Assembly: GCA_021847795.1 (NCBI GenBank)
Contig: JAJZPZ010000021.1
Span: 1 to 32,142, forward strand
Direction of reading: 5' to 3'
Length of the DNA: 32,142 nt
Source of the DNA: Nitrospirota bacterium
GTDB lineage: Bacteria; Nitrospirota; Thermodesulfovibrionia; Thermodesulfovibrionales; Dissulfurispiraceae
Both the position numbers and the translations under genes were made by a program. The notes beneath the pieces were generated by a model. That model saw only the letters and a program-made list of their open reading frames with translations. It was not told where the DNA came from and ran no database searches. Of this stretch, positions 15,236 to 24,427 are shown one piece after another (within the stretch, counting starts at the first letter, position 1; each line of letters starts with the position of its first letter).

Positions 15236-16558
15236 ATGCGAATGCTTCTTATACAAGCCCCCTCTGTAGAGGGCGCAGCGCAGGAAAAGGTCTATCCAAT
15301 CGGCATTGTATCCCTTGCCGGATACCTGAAAAGAGCGGGCCATGAAACAGCCGTCCTGGATATGAATCTCGAAGAGGACCCCTTTGGCGCGCTGAAGGAG
15401 ATGCTCCTGGATTTTCGCCCCGGGGCAGTCGGGATATCCCTGAGGAATATTGATCCCCTCGGCAACAAGACCACTTCTCTGGTCCCCCACTTCGCTGTGA
15501 CGGTACGTATGACCGCTGCCCTGATGCCCCAGGCCTGGATTATCGCAGGAGGCGCCGGTTTTTCCCTCTTCCCCGAACGATTGATGCAGGAACTGCCCGA
15601 AATACATTACGGGATCATCGGGGAAGCGGAGCTGTCGCTGCCCGCCCTGCTCTCTTCCCCGGAGAATCCGCCCCGGCTCAAAGGGCTTTGCATGAGGGAA
15701 GGGGGGAGAGTCAGGACAACGCCGCCTTCGCGCGCATTTGATATGGCGCAGTACCTGCCCCCGGACAGGGGCCTGCTCGACCCTGCCCGCTACCTTGCCC
15801 TTAATTCCTATGTCCCTGCCATAGGGATTGAAACCAAGCGGGGATGTCCCTTTACCTGCGCCTATTGCGTTTACCCGAAGCTGCAGGGGAGAAAGGTCCG
15901 GCGCCGCACCCCCAGGGCAGTTGTGGATGAAATGGAAATGCTGCACAAGAAATACGGCATCGGGAGTTTCCATTTTACCGATCCGGTCCTGAATGCCCCT
16001 TGCGGCCATCTCGAGGAGATCAGCAGGGAAATCATCCGCAGAAAACTGAAGGTCAAATGGGACGGTTTCATGAGGGAGGACCATCTGGACGGGAAAAATG
16101 CGCTCCTCTTCGAGAAGGCAGGATGCGAGTGTTTTTCCTTCTCCCCTGACGGCCTCTGCGGGGAAGCCCTGGGGACCCTGGGAAAGAAGCTCAGCGAAGC
16201 GGACATCCTGCGGGCAGCCGGCATTGTTTCCGGGACAGATGCGATCAGCGTGTACCACTTCATGGTAAATGTCCCTGGAGAAACGGATAAGACCTGCGAA
16301 AAAGGGATCAGGATGCTGGAACGGATATACAATCTGCACAGCAGGAAGAAAAATCTCGGCACAGTCGTACTGAACAATATCCGGATTCTGCCGGGTACAG
16401 GCATTGAAACGCGGGCCTTGGCAGAGGGGATCATAACAGCGGGAACAGACCTCCTCTACCCTGTTTATTACAATCCGCCGCCTTTCGATGCACTGAGGCA
16501 CAGGCTCGAAACAATGCATTTCCACAAAAACGTATTCATGTGGCAGGAGATCAAATGA
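15236..16558 (+). CDS. B12-binding radical SAM protein (BzaD-like)
   Basis: A 440-residue enzyme with an N-terminal B12-binding-like domain (residues 1 to about 150; GIVSLAGYLKRAGHETAVLDMN, AWIIAGGAGF, GIIGEAE) and a radical SAM domain with CPFTCAYC (CX3CX2C) near residue 208. The classic DxHxxG cobalamin motif is not seen, which is common in this subgroup. By position and family it would methylate 5-methoxybenzimidazole on the way to DMB, as BzaD does in Eubacterium limosum. It begins four bases after the methyltransferase stop with a weak ribosome binding site, and its last four bases overlap the next start (ATGA). Its exact substrate cannot be read from sequence. Confidence 0.75.
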   Translation: MRMLLIQAPSVEGAAQEKVYPIGIVSLAGYLKRAGHETAVLDMNLEEDPFGALKEMLLDFRPGAVGISLRNIDPLGNKTTSLVPHFAVTVRMTAALMPQAWIIAGGAGFSLFPERLMQELPEIHYGIIGEAELSLPALLSSPENPPRLKGLCMREGGRVRTTPPSRAFDMAQYLPPDRGLLDPARYLALNSYVPAIGIETKRGCPFTCAYCVYPKLQGRKVRRRTPRAVVDEMEMLHKKYGIGSFHFTDPVLNAPCGHLEEISREIIRRKLKVKWDGFMREDHLDGKNALLFEKAGCECFSFSPDGLCGEALGTLGKKLSEADILRAAGIVSGTDAISVYHFMVNVPGETDKTCEKGIRMLERIYNLHSRKKNLGTVVLNNIRILPGTGIETRALAEGIITAGTDLLYPVYYNPPPFDALRHRLETMHFHKNVFMWQEIK

Positions 16559-18063
16559 AGATACTCTTACTGGAGCATCCGCGCAGCATTACCCGTGAAC
16601 GGTGCAACGATATCGCAAACACGCCCCTCTCCTCCTGTCTCCTCACCGGGTACTCTGCAGGCATGCTGCAGAGCAAAGGGCATGATGTGGAGATCATTGA
16701 GGGCTATCTCGACAAACTCTCCTACGAGGAAATAGGGGATTCCATAAGCACGGCGAAACCCGATCTGCTCGGAGTTCACATGGTGTATCACTGGAAAGAA
16801 GACCACGCCCTCTTCGACTTCCTGGCGAGAATTAAACGCGAAATCCCGGTTTCTGCAATCACTGCTTACGGGTTTTACCCGACTGTGGCCTTTAAAAACA
16901 TATTGGAGCAATGCCGGGCAATTGACTCGGTCATCATCGGAGAACCGGAGATGCCTTTTGCCGAACTGGCCTCTCTGGTCCCACCAGGACGCCCTGCCAC
17001 GCTTATCCCCGGACTTGCCGCCAGGGATGGATCAGGCAGCATCCGCCACCTGCAGCAAAAACCGGTGGAAGACCTTGATGGACTCCCTTTCCCGGTGCGC
17101 ACTGAAGCCTTGTCCCGCCTGTCTGAAGTGAATATCCTGGGGAGCAGGGGTTGCTACGGCAAATGCACTTTCTGCTATATAAATTCCCTCTACGGCCCCG
17201 GGCCGTCATGGCGCGGCCGGAGCCCCGAAAACATCATTGCAGAGATAGACGCCGTCATAACAGAAAGGGCGGCAGGTGATTTCTATTTTACCGATCCGAA
17301 TTTTTTCGGGCCCGGGCGGAAAGGGCAGGAAAGGGCATTGCGCATCGCCTCCCTTCTTAAGAAAAGAAATATCAGGTTCGGGATTGAGGGCAGGGTCAAT
17401 GACATCCATGACAAGACTATCGGCGCCTTGGTGGATGCCGGCCTCCGGCATATCCTTATCGGCCTTGAGAGCGGGAGGGACGCATCCCTCAAACGCATGA
17501 ACAAAATGACGAGCGTGGCCCAGAATGAAAAGGCGCTCGGCATTCTCCGCAAACACGGGGTGGAGCCGAATGTCGGGTTCATCATGTTCGAGCCTGATTC
17601 CTCGCTGGCCGATGTGCGGGTAAATTTTGAGTTCCTGAGGAGGAACGACCTGCTCAGGAATCTCCCGGTCACTGCAAACGTGCTGTACCACCACCAGATA
17701 ATCCTGGAAGGCACAGAGGCATATGATCACCTCAGGAAAGAGGGGCGGCTTGATACACCGGCATCTTCCTATGAGGGCACTGCGTATTTTAAGGACCCGG
17801 CAGTAGCAGCTCTTGCCGACACTATGAGGCAGGTAACCAACACCCTCTTTTCGCACATGGAGGGTATTTGGAGCGGACGTGTGATGGAACCGCCCGGCGC
17901 CCGTGGAAGATACGCAAGGATAAACCGCCTGCTGGCGGCATTATTTGAAGATACCCTGAGCGCGCTCGAAAAGGGAGAGCGGCCCGGCAAAGAGGAGGTG
18001 GAAACACTCGTTCAGGGAGTTGAGAGGGAAATTGCATGTGCATTGAAAACCATCCCTATGTAA
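16555..18063 (+). CDS. B12-binding radical SAM protein (BzaE-like)
   Basis: A 502-residue radical SAM enzyme with an N-terminal B12-binding-like domain (SSCLLTGYSAGMLQSKGHDVEIIEGYL, VIIGEPEMP) and the cluster motif GCYGKCTFCYINS near residue 202. Further segments GDFYFTDPNFFG, LRHILIGLESG and NVGFIMFEPDSS are typical of radical SAM barrels. A C-terminal extension of about 100 residues is helical. By order it is the candidate BzaE, which completes DMB from 5-methoxy-6-methylbenzimidazole. The start is ATG 16555, with GGAG (16546-16549) upstream and ATGA overlap with the previous gene. It ends 24 bases before the promoter of the riboswitch transcript. Confidence 0.75.
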   Translation: MKILLLEHPRSITRERCNDIANTPLSSCLLTGYSAGMLQSKGHDVEIIEGYLDKLSYEEIGDSISTAKPDLLGVHMVYHWKEDHALFDFLARIKREIPVSAITAYGFYPTVAFKNILEQCRAIDSVIIGEPEMPFAELASLVPPGRPATLIPGLAARDGSGSIRHLQQKPVEDLDGLPFPVRTEALSRLSEVNILGSRGCYGKCTFCYINSLYGPGPSWRGRSPENIIAEIDAVITERAAGDFYFTDPNFFGPGRKGQERALRIASLLKKRNIRFGIEGRVNDIHDKTIGALVDAGLRHILIGLESGRDASLKRMNKMTSVAQNEKALGILRKHGVEPNVGFIMFEPDSSLADVRVNFEFLRRNDLLRNLPVTANVLYHHQIILEGTEAYDHLRKEGRLDTPASSYEGTAYFKDPAVAALADTMRQVTNTLFSHMEGIWSGRVMEPPGARGRYARINRLLAALFEDTLSALEKGERPGKEEVETLVQGVEREIACALKTIPM

Positions 18064-18086
18064 TACCTGACAATTATAACTAAACG

Positions 18087-18115
18087 TTGACAAATGCAGT
18101 AACGGGCTATATAGT
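18087..18115 (+). promoter_or_regulatory. Sigma-70 promoter of the riboswitch-controlled operon
   Basis: TTGACA (18087-18092), exactly 17 bases, then TATAGT (18110-18115). Transcription should start near 18122, right at the beginning of the cobalamin riboswitch. Confidence 0.8.
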
Positions 18116-18122
18116 AAATTAT

Positions 18123-18290
18123 TCAGGTGCACGAAGCTTAATAGGGAATCCCGTGAGGGCTCACAAGCAGCCCAAACCGGGAGCGGTCCCGCCGCTGTAA
18201 CCGGGGACGAAAGCCGCCATGCCACTGTCCAAAACGGATGGGAAGGCCGGCAAGTAGGACGATCCGGGAGCCAGAAGACCTGCCTGTAGA
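18123..18290 (+). ncRNA. Cobalamin riboswitch 1
   Basis: The classical aptamer landmarks are in order: AATAGGGAATCCCGTGAGG, then GCCGCTGTAACCGGGGACGAA, GCCACTG, GGATGGGAAGGC and the B12 box GAGCCAGAAGACC. The ends CAGGT and ACCTG pair to close the structure. It is followed after about 85 bases by an intrinsic terminator just before the BzaF-like gene, so bound cobamide should stop transcription of the cobamide operon. Confidence 0.95.
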
Positions 18291-18375
18291 GACCCCGCAA
18301 CGTGTTACACGTTACGGGCAACGAGATTAACCTTCTCGCGGATGGAAGGTGAGGATGAAGTGAACCAGGGTGCAA

Positions 18376-18407
18376 TCCTCAGAGCAATTTGCTCTGGGGA
18401 TTTTTTT
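18376..18407 (+). terminator. Riboswitch expression platform (terminator)
   Basis: TCCTCAGAGC (18376-18385) pairs with GCTCTGGGGA (18391-18400, with G-T pairing), with a five-base loop and seven T after it. It sits between the aptamer and the ribosome binding site AAGGAG (18413-18418) of the next gene. Confidence 0.85.
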
Positions 18408-18424
18408 ATTTTAAGGAGAAGACG

Positions 18425-19726
18425 ATGACGCAATTGGAAAGGGCCGCAAAAGGAGAAATTACCGGGGAAATCAAAGCCGTCGCTGAGAGTGAGGGGATAA
18501 GCACTGAGCTTGTGAGGGAGTATGTGGCATCGGGCAAGCTCGTGATCCCGGCAAACAAAAACCGAAAACAAAACGTCGTTGGTATCGGCAAAGGGCTGAG
18601 GACAAAGGTGAACGCATCGATCGGCACATCAACCGACATCGCGGACATCCGGATGGAAGTGGAAAAAGCGAAGATAGCCGAGCGCTATGGGGCGGACACG
18701 CTCATGGACCTGAGTGTCGGCGGCGATATCCCAGGCGCCAGGAAAGCGGTAATGGATGCCATCAGCCTGCCCATAGGGACGGTCCCACTCTATGAGGCCT
18801 TTGCACTGGCGATCGAGAAATACGGCGCTGCCGTCAATATGCCGGCGGAACTCCTATTCGAGATCACTGAAAAACAGTGCGAGGAAGGCGTTGCATTCAT
18901 GGCAATTCATTGCGGCATTAACAGAAAGACTGTCGAGATGCTCAGGAAGCAGCACTACCGGTATGGGGGGCTTGTCTCAAAAGGAGGCTCTTATATGGTC
19001 GCGTGGATGGAGCACAACAACAAGGAAAACCCCCTTTATGAGCACTTCGACAGGGTGGCGGCCATCCTGAAAAAGCACGACACCGTGCTCAGCCTGGGCA
19101 ACGGGTTCCGCGCCGGGGCGGTTCATGATTCGACAGACAGGGTACAGATCCAGGAACTGCTTATCAACTGCGAGCTTGCTGAAATCGGCAGGGAGACGGG
19201 CTGCCAGACCATGGTGGAAGGGCCGGGGCACATCCCGATCAATGAGATCGAGGCAAACATCATCATGGAGAAGAGGATGAGCGGGGAATCCCCCTTCTAT
19301 ATGCTGGGTCCTATCACAACCGATATAGCCCCAGGGTACGATCATATCACCGCTGCGATAGGGGCTGCCCTCTCCTCCTCTTACGGAGCTGATTTCATTT
19401 GTTATGTTACCCCTTCCGAGCACCTGGGGCTGCCTTTCCCCGAGGATGTCAGGGAGGGAGTCATTGCCTCCAGGATTGCCGCGCATATAGGAGATATGAT
19501 AAAGCACAAGAACATGGAGAGTGATAAAATTATGGCAAAGGCGCGGCGGGACATGAAATGGGACACCCAGTTCTCCCTTGCGATAGATGCGGAGCGGGCG
19601 CGGGAGATAAAGGCCAAGAGAGGGAACGGCGATGAGCACTCCTGCACCATGTGCGGCAAGTTTTGTGCAAATGATATACTGAAAGGTATGTTCTCAAAAA
19701 ATATGGAAGGATCAGACAAGAAATAG
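18425..19726 (+). CDS. bzaF: ThiC-family radical SAM enzyme, probable 5-hydroxybenzimidazole synthase (BzaF-like)
   Basis: A 433-residue ThiC-superfamily enzyme. Typical segments include KNRKQNVVGIGKGLRTKVNA, GADTLMDLSVGGDI, MVEGPGHIPINEIE, YMLGPITTDIAPGYDH and the C-terminal cluster motif CTMCGKFC (CX2CX3C). ThiC makes the thiamine pyrimidine from aminoimidazole ribotide (AIR), while its paralogue BzaF makes 5-hydroxybenzimidazole from the same substrate. BzaF is favoured because the gene lies under a cobalamin riboswitch, is followed without a gap by cobU and cobT, and is preceded by bzaCDE-like genes; no TPP riboswitch is seen. Sequence alone does not exclude ThiC. ATG 18425 has AAGGAG six bases upstream; an earlier ATG at 18389 falls inside the terminator. 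Confidence 0.78.
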   Translation: MTQLERAAKGEITGEIKAVAESEGISTELVREYVASGKLVIPANKNRKQNVVGIGKGLRTKVNASIGTSTDIADIRMEVEKAKIAERYGADTLMDLSVGGDIPGARKAVMDAISLPIGTVPLYEAFALAIEKYGAAVNMPAELLFEITEKQCEEGVAFMAIHCGINRKTVEMLRKQHYRYGGLVSKGGSYMVAWMEHNNKENPLYEHFDRVAAILKKHDTVLSLGNGFRAGAVHDSTDRVQIQELLINCELAEIGRETGCQTMVEGPGHIPINEIEANIIMEKRMSGESPFYMLGPITTDIAPGYDHITAAIGAALSSSYGADFICYVTPSEHLGLPFPEDVREGVIASRIAAHIGDMIKHKNMESDKIMAKARRDMKWDTQFSLAIDAERAREIKAKRGNGDEHSCTMCGKFCANDILKGMFSKNMEGSDKK

Positions 19727-20251
19727 ATGGCGGGACGCGGTTTTATCACCTTTGTTCTCGGCGGTGCGCGGAGCGGCAAGAGCAGTTTTGCTCTTGCCGG
19801 GGCCTCTGCCCTGCCGGGGAGGAAGGTCTATGTTGCAACTGCCCAGGCCTTGGATGAGGAGATGAAGGAGCGGGTAAGAAAGCACCGGGAAGAGCGCACA
19901 AAAGAGTGGGCCACCCTTGAGGAGCCGCTCGCGGTTCCTGCTGCATTAAAGGATATGCATACCAGGTACGAGGTAGTCCTCATCGACTGCCTTACCCTCT
20001 GGCTTTCAAATGTGCTGCTCTCCGGGCCGGAAGATCCGAAGAACAGCATTGACGCGCTCATCTCAGCCCTCGGGGAATGCAAAGCCCCTCATCTGTATCT
20101 CGTCTCGAATGAAGTGGGGCTGGGCATTGTCCCGGAGAACGCCCTGGCCCGCAGGTTCAGGGATGCGGCGGGACTTTTGAACCAAAGGGTTGCAGCAATC
20201 GCTGATGCAGTATATTTTGTGGCCGCGGGGATACCGTTAAAAATAAAATAA
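19727..20251 (+). CDS. cobU: Adenosylcobinamide kinase / guanylyltransferase
   Basis: A 174-residue CobU. It phosphorylates adenosylcobinamide and then transfers GMP to give AdoCbi-GDP, the acceptor for CobS. Walker A is GGARSGKS near residue 12, and [14 protein letters not shown] and [21 protein letters not shown] are hallmark segments. The His in RKHREER is the likely guanylylated residue. The ATG follows the bzaF stop codon directly, which suggests tight co-translation. Length is normal for the family. Confidence 0.95.
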   Translation: MAGRGFITFVLGGARSGKSSFALAGASALPGRKVYVATAQALDEEMKERVRKHREERTKEWATLEEPLAVPAALKDMHTRYEVVLIDCLTLWLSNVLLSGPEDPKNSIDALISALGECKAPHLYLVSNEVGLGIVPENALARRFRDAAGLLNQRVAAIADAVYFVAAGIPLKIK

Positions 20252-20300
20252 CGCATACCCTGAGGCTTGCCTGTGTTTACAGAGGAGGAAAGAAAAGCAG

Positions 20301-21365
20301 ATGGACTTATTGAAAAGCACCCTGACGAACATTAAAGCCGTGGACGGCGAGTGGCATATTACGGCCCAGAAGCACCTTGACAATCTCACAAAGCCTCCGG
20401 GGAGCCTCGGGAGGCTCGAAGAGTTTGCCCGAAGGATTGTTGCCATAACGGAAAGCAAAAACCCCCTTCTGGACAAGAAGGCGGTCTTCACCTTTGCAGG
20501 GGACCACGGGGTAACCGAGGAAGGCGTATCGGCCTACCCGAAGGAAGTGACTCCCCAGATGGTCCTTAATTTTCTCAGGGGCGGGGCCGGGATAAATGTC
20601 CTTGCGCGCCATGCAGGGGCCGAAGTCGTTGTCATAGACATGGGAGTTGATCACGAGTTTGATGAAACGAACGGGCTGATCAGCAACATGAAAGTTGTGA
20701 GGGGCACCAGGAATTTTGCAAAAGGCCCTGCTATGACACCGGAAGAGGCGGTCAAATGCATAGAAGTGGGAATCACCATTGCAAACGGATATGCCGTAAA
20801 AGGATATAAAATATTCGGCACCGGCGATATGGGAATAGGCAATACCACCCCGTCGAGCGCCATTGCTGCAGTGCTCACAGGCACGGCGGTCTCAAAAGTC
20901 ACCGGGAAAGGCACCGGCATTACTGATGAATCCCTGGAAAATAAGATCAGGGTGATCGAGAACGGCATACGCCTGAACAAGCCCGACCACAAGGATGCCC
21001 TTGACGTGCTTGCAAAGGTGGGCGGAGCGGAGATCGGCGGCATTGCCGGCCTGGTCCTCGGCGCAGCGGCAAACAGGATTCCCGTTGTCATAGACGGGTT
21101 TATCTCCACCGCAGGCGCTCTCATTGCCTATTGCCTTGAGCCTAAGACAAGGGACTACATGTTCGCGGCCCATAACTCTGTTGAGATAGGGCACACAGCC
21201 ATGCTCTCGAAAATGGAGCTGCAGCCCATTCTCGATCTCGGGCTGAGACTCGGGGAAGGCACCGGAGCAGCCCTTGCCATGCTCCTCATAGAGGCGGGGT
21301 TGAAAATATACAAGGAAATGGCGACCTTCGGCGAAGCCGGAGTCTCGAATGAAATAGTGAACTAG
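20301..21365 (+). CDS. cobT: Nicotinate-nucleotide:dimethylbenzimidazole phosphoribosyltransferase
   Basis: A 354-residue CobT, which transfers phosphoribose from nicotinate mononucleotide to the benzimidazole base and so activates the product of the bza pathway. Key segments are [45 protein letters not shown] and the C-terminal [11 protein letters not shown], which contains the catalytic Glu. Length is as expected. GGAGG lies about 10-12 bases before the ATG. In E. limosum cobT also lies within the bza operon, which agrees with the assignment of its neighbours. Confidence 0.97.
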   Translation: MDLLKSTLTNIKAVDGEWHITAQKHLDNLTKPPGSLGRLEEFARRIVAITESKNPLLDKKAVFTFAGDHGVTEEGVSAYPKEVTPQMVLNFLRGGAGINVLARHAGAEVVVIDMGVDHEFDETNGLISNMKVVRGTRNFAKGPAMTPEEAVKCIEVGITIANGYAVKGYKIFGTGDMGIGNTTPSSAIAAVLTGTAVSKVTGKGTGITDESLENKIRVIENGIRLNKPDHKDALDVLAKVGGAEIGGIAGLVLGAAANRIPVVIDGFISTAGALIAYCLEPKTRDYMFAAHNSVEIGHTAMLSKMELQPILDLGLRLGEGTGAALAMLLIEAGLKIYKEMATFGEAGVSNEIVN

Positions 21366-22178
21366 ATGAAACAGATGCTCCTTGCATTGCAATTCCTCAC
21401 CATCATACCTGTTCGGGTGGGCGGTGATGTCTCTGAAAGAGAGATAGCGCAGTCAGCCGCCTTCTTCCCTCTGGCCGGAGCACTCCAGGGATTGCTTGCC
21501 GCACTGTCAGCCCTGGTCCTGGTAAAAGTGTTTTCCCCGGAGATCACCAGCGGGCTCGTGCTGCTGGTCTTGATCATCTGCAACGGAGGCTTTGACCTGG
21601 ATGGGCTTGCAGATACTGCAGATGCACTGGCCGTAAAATCAACGGGCAATCCGCAGGCCGATAAAGTGAAAAGACTCGCTGTAATGAAGGACAGCGCCGT
21701 CGGATCAATAGGGGCAGTTGCTTTGATCATGGACATTTTCCTGAAATTCCTTTTCATACGGCAGTTGTTCCTGATTCATTCCCTTTACACCTGCATGTCC
21801 GTGTTGTTCCTCATGCCCGCTTTTTCAAAGTGGGCGCCCGTCCCTGCCATGTATCACGGGGCGCCGGCGCGGGCAGACGGCCTGGGCAGGATATTCATTG
21901 ATAATATGAAAGTGAACACCCTGATACTTTCATCTCTGGTCCTGGTGGTCATTTACATAGCAGCAGCCGAACTGCACCTGATCGGGGCATACGGGTCCGT
22001 CAGTGTGACGCTCCTCGTTATTCTCCTGGCGATATTTTATCTGTTCAGCACCGCGTCGGTGCGTTTCTTCAGGGAAAGGTTCGGCGGCCTCACCGGGGAC
22101 CACTGCGGGGCTTTGAGCGAAATCTCGGAAATTCTTTTTTTGGCGGTCACCACGATATGGTTACAACACTTTACTTAG
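21366..22178 (+). CDS. cobS: Adenosylcobinamide-GDP ribazoletransferase (cobalamin synthase)
   Basis: A 270-residue integral membrane enzyme with about six to seven hydrophobic segments. It joins AdoCbi-GDP with alpha-ribazole (or its phosphate) to give the final cobamide. The N-terminal LLALQFLTIIPV and the acidic motif GGFDLDGLADTADAL are diagnostic, as are SAVGSIGAVAL and, near the C-terminus, FGGLTGDHCGALSEI. It starts directly after the cobT stop and overlaps the next gene by 22 bases. Confidence 0.95.
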   Translation: MKQMLLALQFLTIIPVRVGGDVSEREIAQSAAFFPLAGALQGLLAALSALVLVKVFSPEITSGLVLLVLIICNGGFDLDGLADTADALAVKSTGNPQADKVKRLAVMKDSAVGSIGAVALIMDIFLKFLFIRQLFLIHSLYTCMSVLFLMPAFSKWAPVPAMYHGAPARADGLGRIFIDNMKVNTLILSSLVLVVIYIAAAELHLIGAYGSVSVTLLVILLAIFYLFSTASVRFFRERFGGLTGDHCGALSEISEILFLAVTTIWLQHFT

Positions 22179-22849
22179 TCAGGCACGGGGAGACAGAAGG
22201 AAGCGGGACAAAATGCTATAAGGGAAGCATTGATGTCCCCCTGTCCTCAAAAGGAGCAGAACAGATTGCACGGGCTTCGGATTTTCTGCTCGGGGACATC
22301 AGGGGTTCGGCCGGTTCCAAATATTTAAGTTACCTTAAGGACATCCATTGCTCTGACCTACAGCAGGCGGATGCCGTACCGGAAGGCACGCTTGCCGCTG
22401 TATATTGCTCCGATCTCATCAGGGCTGAAAAAAGCGCCGAAATCATAGCAGCCCCCCACGGATTGAAGCCCGTCATTGTCCCTGACCTGAGGGAAAGGAG
22501 TTTCGGCATATGGGAAGGAATGTCCTTCACGGATATAAAAGCAAAATACCCCGACGAATTCGAGGCGTGGGCAAGCAACCCGCTCAAGTACAGTCCCATA
22601 GGCGGGGAGAACACCCTTGAGGTAAAAGACAGGGTCATCAATGCCTTGGACAAAATATTGGCAGATCACGACGGGGACAATATTGTCATTGTCGCACACG
22701 GGGGCGTCAACAGGATAATCCTCTGCCATATCATGGGAATCCCCCTCGAGAATATTTTCAGGATAGAACAGGGCTTTGCCGCAATAAACATCATAGAGTT
22801 CTGGGAAAAATATCCGGTAGTAAAGGCATTGAATCTGGTCCCGAAATGA
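22157..22849 (+). CDS. cobC: Alpha-ribazole phosphatase (histidine phosphatase family)
   Basis: A 230-residue phosphoglycerate-mutase-like phosphatase that would remove the 5'-phosphate from alpha-ribazole phosphate or cobalamin phosphate. It shows LVRHGET (catalytic His10), YCSDLIRAEKSAE, RSFGIWEGM and IVAHGGVNR. It is longer than most CobC proteins (about 200) because of an insertion at residues 38-78. The insertion includes HCSDLQQAD, which repeats the conserved YCSDLIRAE that follows, so an internal duplication is likely. The start lies inside cobS. Confidence 0.9.
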   Translation: MVTTLYLVRHGETEGSGTKCYKGSIDVPLSSKGAEQIARASDFLLGDIRGSAGSKYLSYLKDIHCSDLQQADAVPEGTLAAVYCSDLIRAEKSAEIIAAPHGLKPVIVPDLRERSFGIWEGMSFTDIKAKYPDEFEAWASNPLKYSPIGGENTLEVKDRVINALDKILADHDGDNIVIVAHGGVNRIILCHIMGIPLENIFRIEQGFAAINIIEFWEKYPVVKALNLVPK

Positions 22850-22876
22850 CAGGACTTGTTTTTACAGGAGAACGTA

Positions 22877-24427
22877 TTGGCTAAAGCGTTGATGATACAG
22901 GGCACAGGATCGGGTGCGGGCAAGAGCCTTATCGCTGCCGCCTTTTGCAGGATCTTCAGTGACATGGGGATAAATGTCGCGCCTTTTAAGGCACAGAATA
23001 TGGCGCTGAACTCCTATATCACCGGAGAAGGCGGCGAAATCGGCAGGGCCCAGGCATTGCAGGCAGAGGCCGCACGGGTCCCGGCTTCCGTGGACATGAA
23101 TCCCATATTGCTCAAAGTATCGGGCGAGACGGGTTCGCAGGTAATCGTCCACGGCAAGGTGCTTGAAACCATGAGGGCGCAGGAATATTACGCCTTCAGG
23201 CAGGAGGCATGGAAGGCCGTTGCAGCCTCCTACAAAAGACTCGCCCAAAGACATGACCTGCTTGTGATTGAAGGGGCCGGGAGTCCTGCAGAGATAAACC
23301 TCATGAATGTGGATATTGTAAACATGGCGGTTGCAAAGCATGCAAAAGCCCCGGTGCTCCTGGTCGGCGACATAGATAAAGGGGGAGTATTCGCTTCGCT
23401 CTACGGCACGATCAAGCTCCTGGGAAGGGACAGCAGGCATATCAAGGCTTTCATCATAAACAAGTTTCGCGGAGACCTTGCCATACTCAAGCCGGGGCTC
23501 GATATGATCAGGGACAAAACAGGCAAGCCGGTAATAGGAGTTCTGCCCTATATTTTCAATATAGGATTACCTGAAGAAGATGGGCTTTCGCTCCAGAAAA
23601 ATGCAAAGGCCGGGTTGCCCAACCGGAACGGATCGGGCTCAGGGAAGGTGAGAATTGTCGTGGCAAGGCTTAAATACATAGCCAATTTCACTGATTTCGA
23701 TCCCCTCGCCCTTGAGCCCGATGTCGAACTCATCTATTCCGACAACCCAGCAGATATCGAAGGGGCGGACCTCGTCATTGTCCCGGGGTCAAAGAACACC
23801 ATGAAGGACCTCGCGGCCTTGAAGGAACTGGGCCTGGACGAGAGCATTAAAAAGGCATATGAAAAAGGCATACAGCTCATCGGCATATGCGGCGGCTACC
23901 AGATGCTGGGCAGAAAAATACACGATCCCTATTGCGTTGAGAGTTCCTGCAAAGCAGCTGAAGGGTTAGGACTGCTGAACATTGAGACAACCTTTGAAAG
24001 GACCAAAACCACCTGCCGGGCCGAGGCTGCAATCAATACAAGCGGGGCAGCATCAGGCTGCACAGGAAGAGCGTTGCTCAGCAGATACGGGGTGCCTCCA
24101 TCCCTCTTGCTGAAAGGCTACGAGATCCACATGGGCGGGAGCAAAGGTGATATAGGGTTGTTCACCCTTAAAAGGGCGTTTGAATCAGAGCCGGTCATGG
24201 ACGGTTCGGAAAACAAAAACTGCTGGGGCACTTATCTTCACGGCATCTTCGAAAATGACCAATTAAGACGGGGCATCATCAACAGCATCCGTGCACGGAA
24301 AGGCATGTCCCCCCTGGGGCAGACATACTCATACGCTGAAACAAAAGAACAAGCCATAGACAGTCTCGCAAAAATCGTAAGGGAAAACCTGGACATGGAC
24401 TTTATAAAGGGGGCGATAAGGCTATGA
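22877..24427 (+). CDS. cbiP: Cobyric acid synthase
   Basis: A 516-residue CbiP/CobQ, which amidates four side chains of adenosylcobyrinic acid a,c-diamide using glutamine and ATP. The N-terminal synthetase domain has GTGSGAGKS and PFKAQNMALNSY. The C-terminal glutamine amidotransferase domain has the nucleophile Cys in GICGGYQMLG and the catalytic His in GTYLHGIFEND. A TTG at 22877 is preferred because AGGAG (22866-22870) is six bases upstream and the protein then begins LAKALMIQGTG, as expected. A TTG at 22856 would add seven residues. It overlaps cbiB by four bases. Confidence 0.95.
   Translation: MAKALMIQGTGSGAGKSLIAAAFCRIFSDMGINVAPFKAQNMALNSYITGEGGEIGRAQALQAEAARVPASVDMNPILLKVSGETGSQVIVHGKVLETMRAQEYYAFRQEAWKAVAASYKRLAQRHDLLVIEGAGSPAEINLMNVDIVNMAVAKHAKAPVLLVGDIDKGGVFASLYGTIKLLGRDSRHIKAFIINKFRGDLAILKPGLDMIRDKTGKPVIGVLPYIFNIGLPEEDGLSLQKNAKAGLPNRNGSGSGKVRIVVARLKYIANFTDFDPLALEPDVELIYSDNPADIEGADLVIVPGSKNTMKDLAALKELGLDESIKKAYEKGIQLIGICGGYQMLGRKIHDPYCVESSCKAAEGLGLLNIETTFERTKTTCRAEAAINTSGAASGCTGRALLSRYGVPPSLLLKGYEIHMGGSKGDIGLFTLKRAFESEPVMDGSENKNCWGTYLHGIFENDQLRRGIINSIRARKGMSPLGQTYSYAETKEQAIDSLAKIVRENLDMDFIKGAIRL

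Noticed and set aside
15200-16525. Long minus-strand open frame of 441 codons opposite the BzaD-like gene
   Set aside because: It mirrors the radical SAM gene, has no recognisable domain, and no ribosome binding site or promoter. The plus-strand frame has clear motifs.
18389-18424. Earlier ATG for the BzaF-like gene
   Set aside because: It lies in the terminator hairpin of the riboswitch. The ATG at 18425 has a good ribosome binding site and matches the family start.
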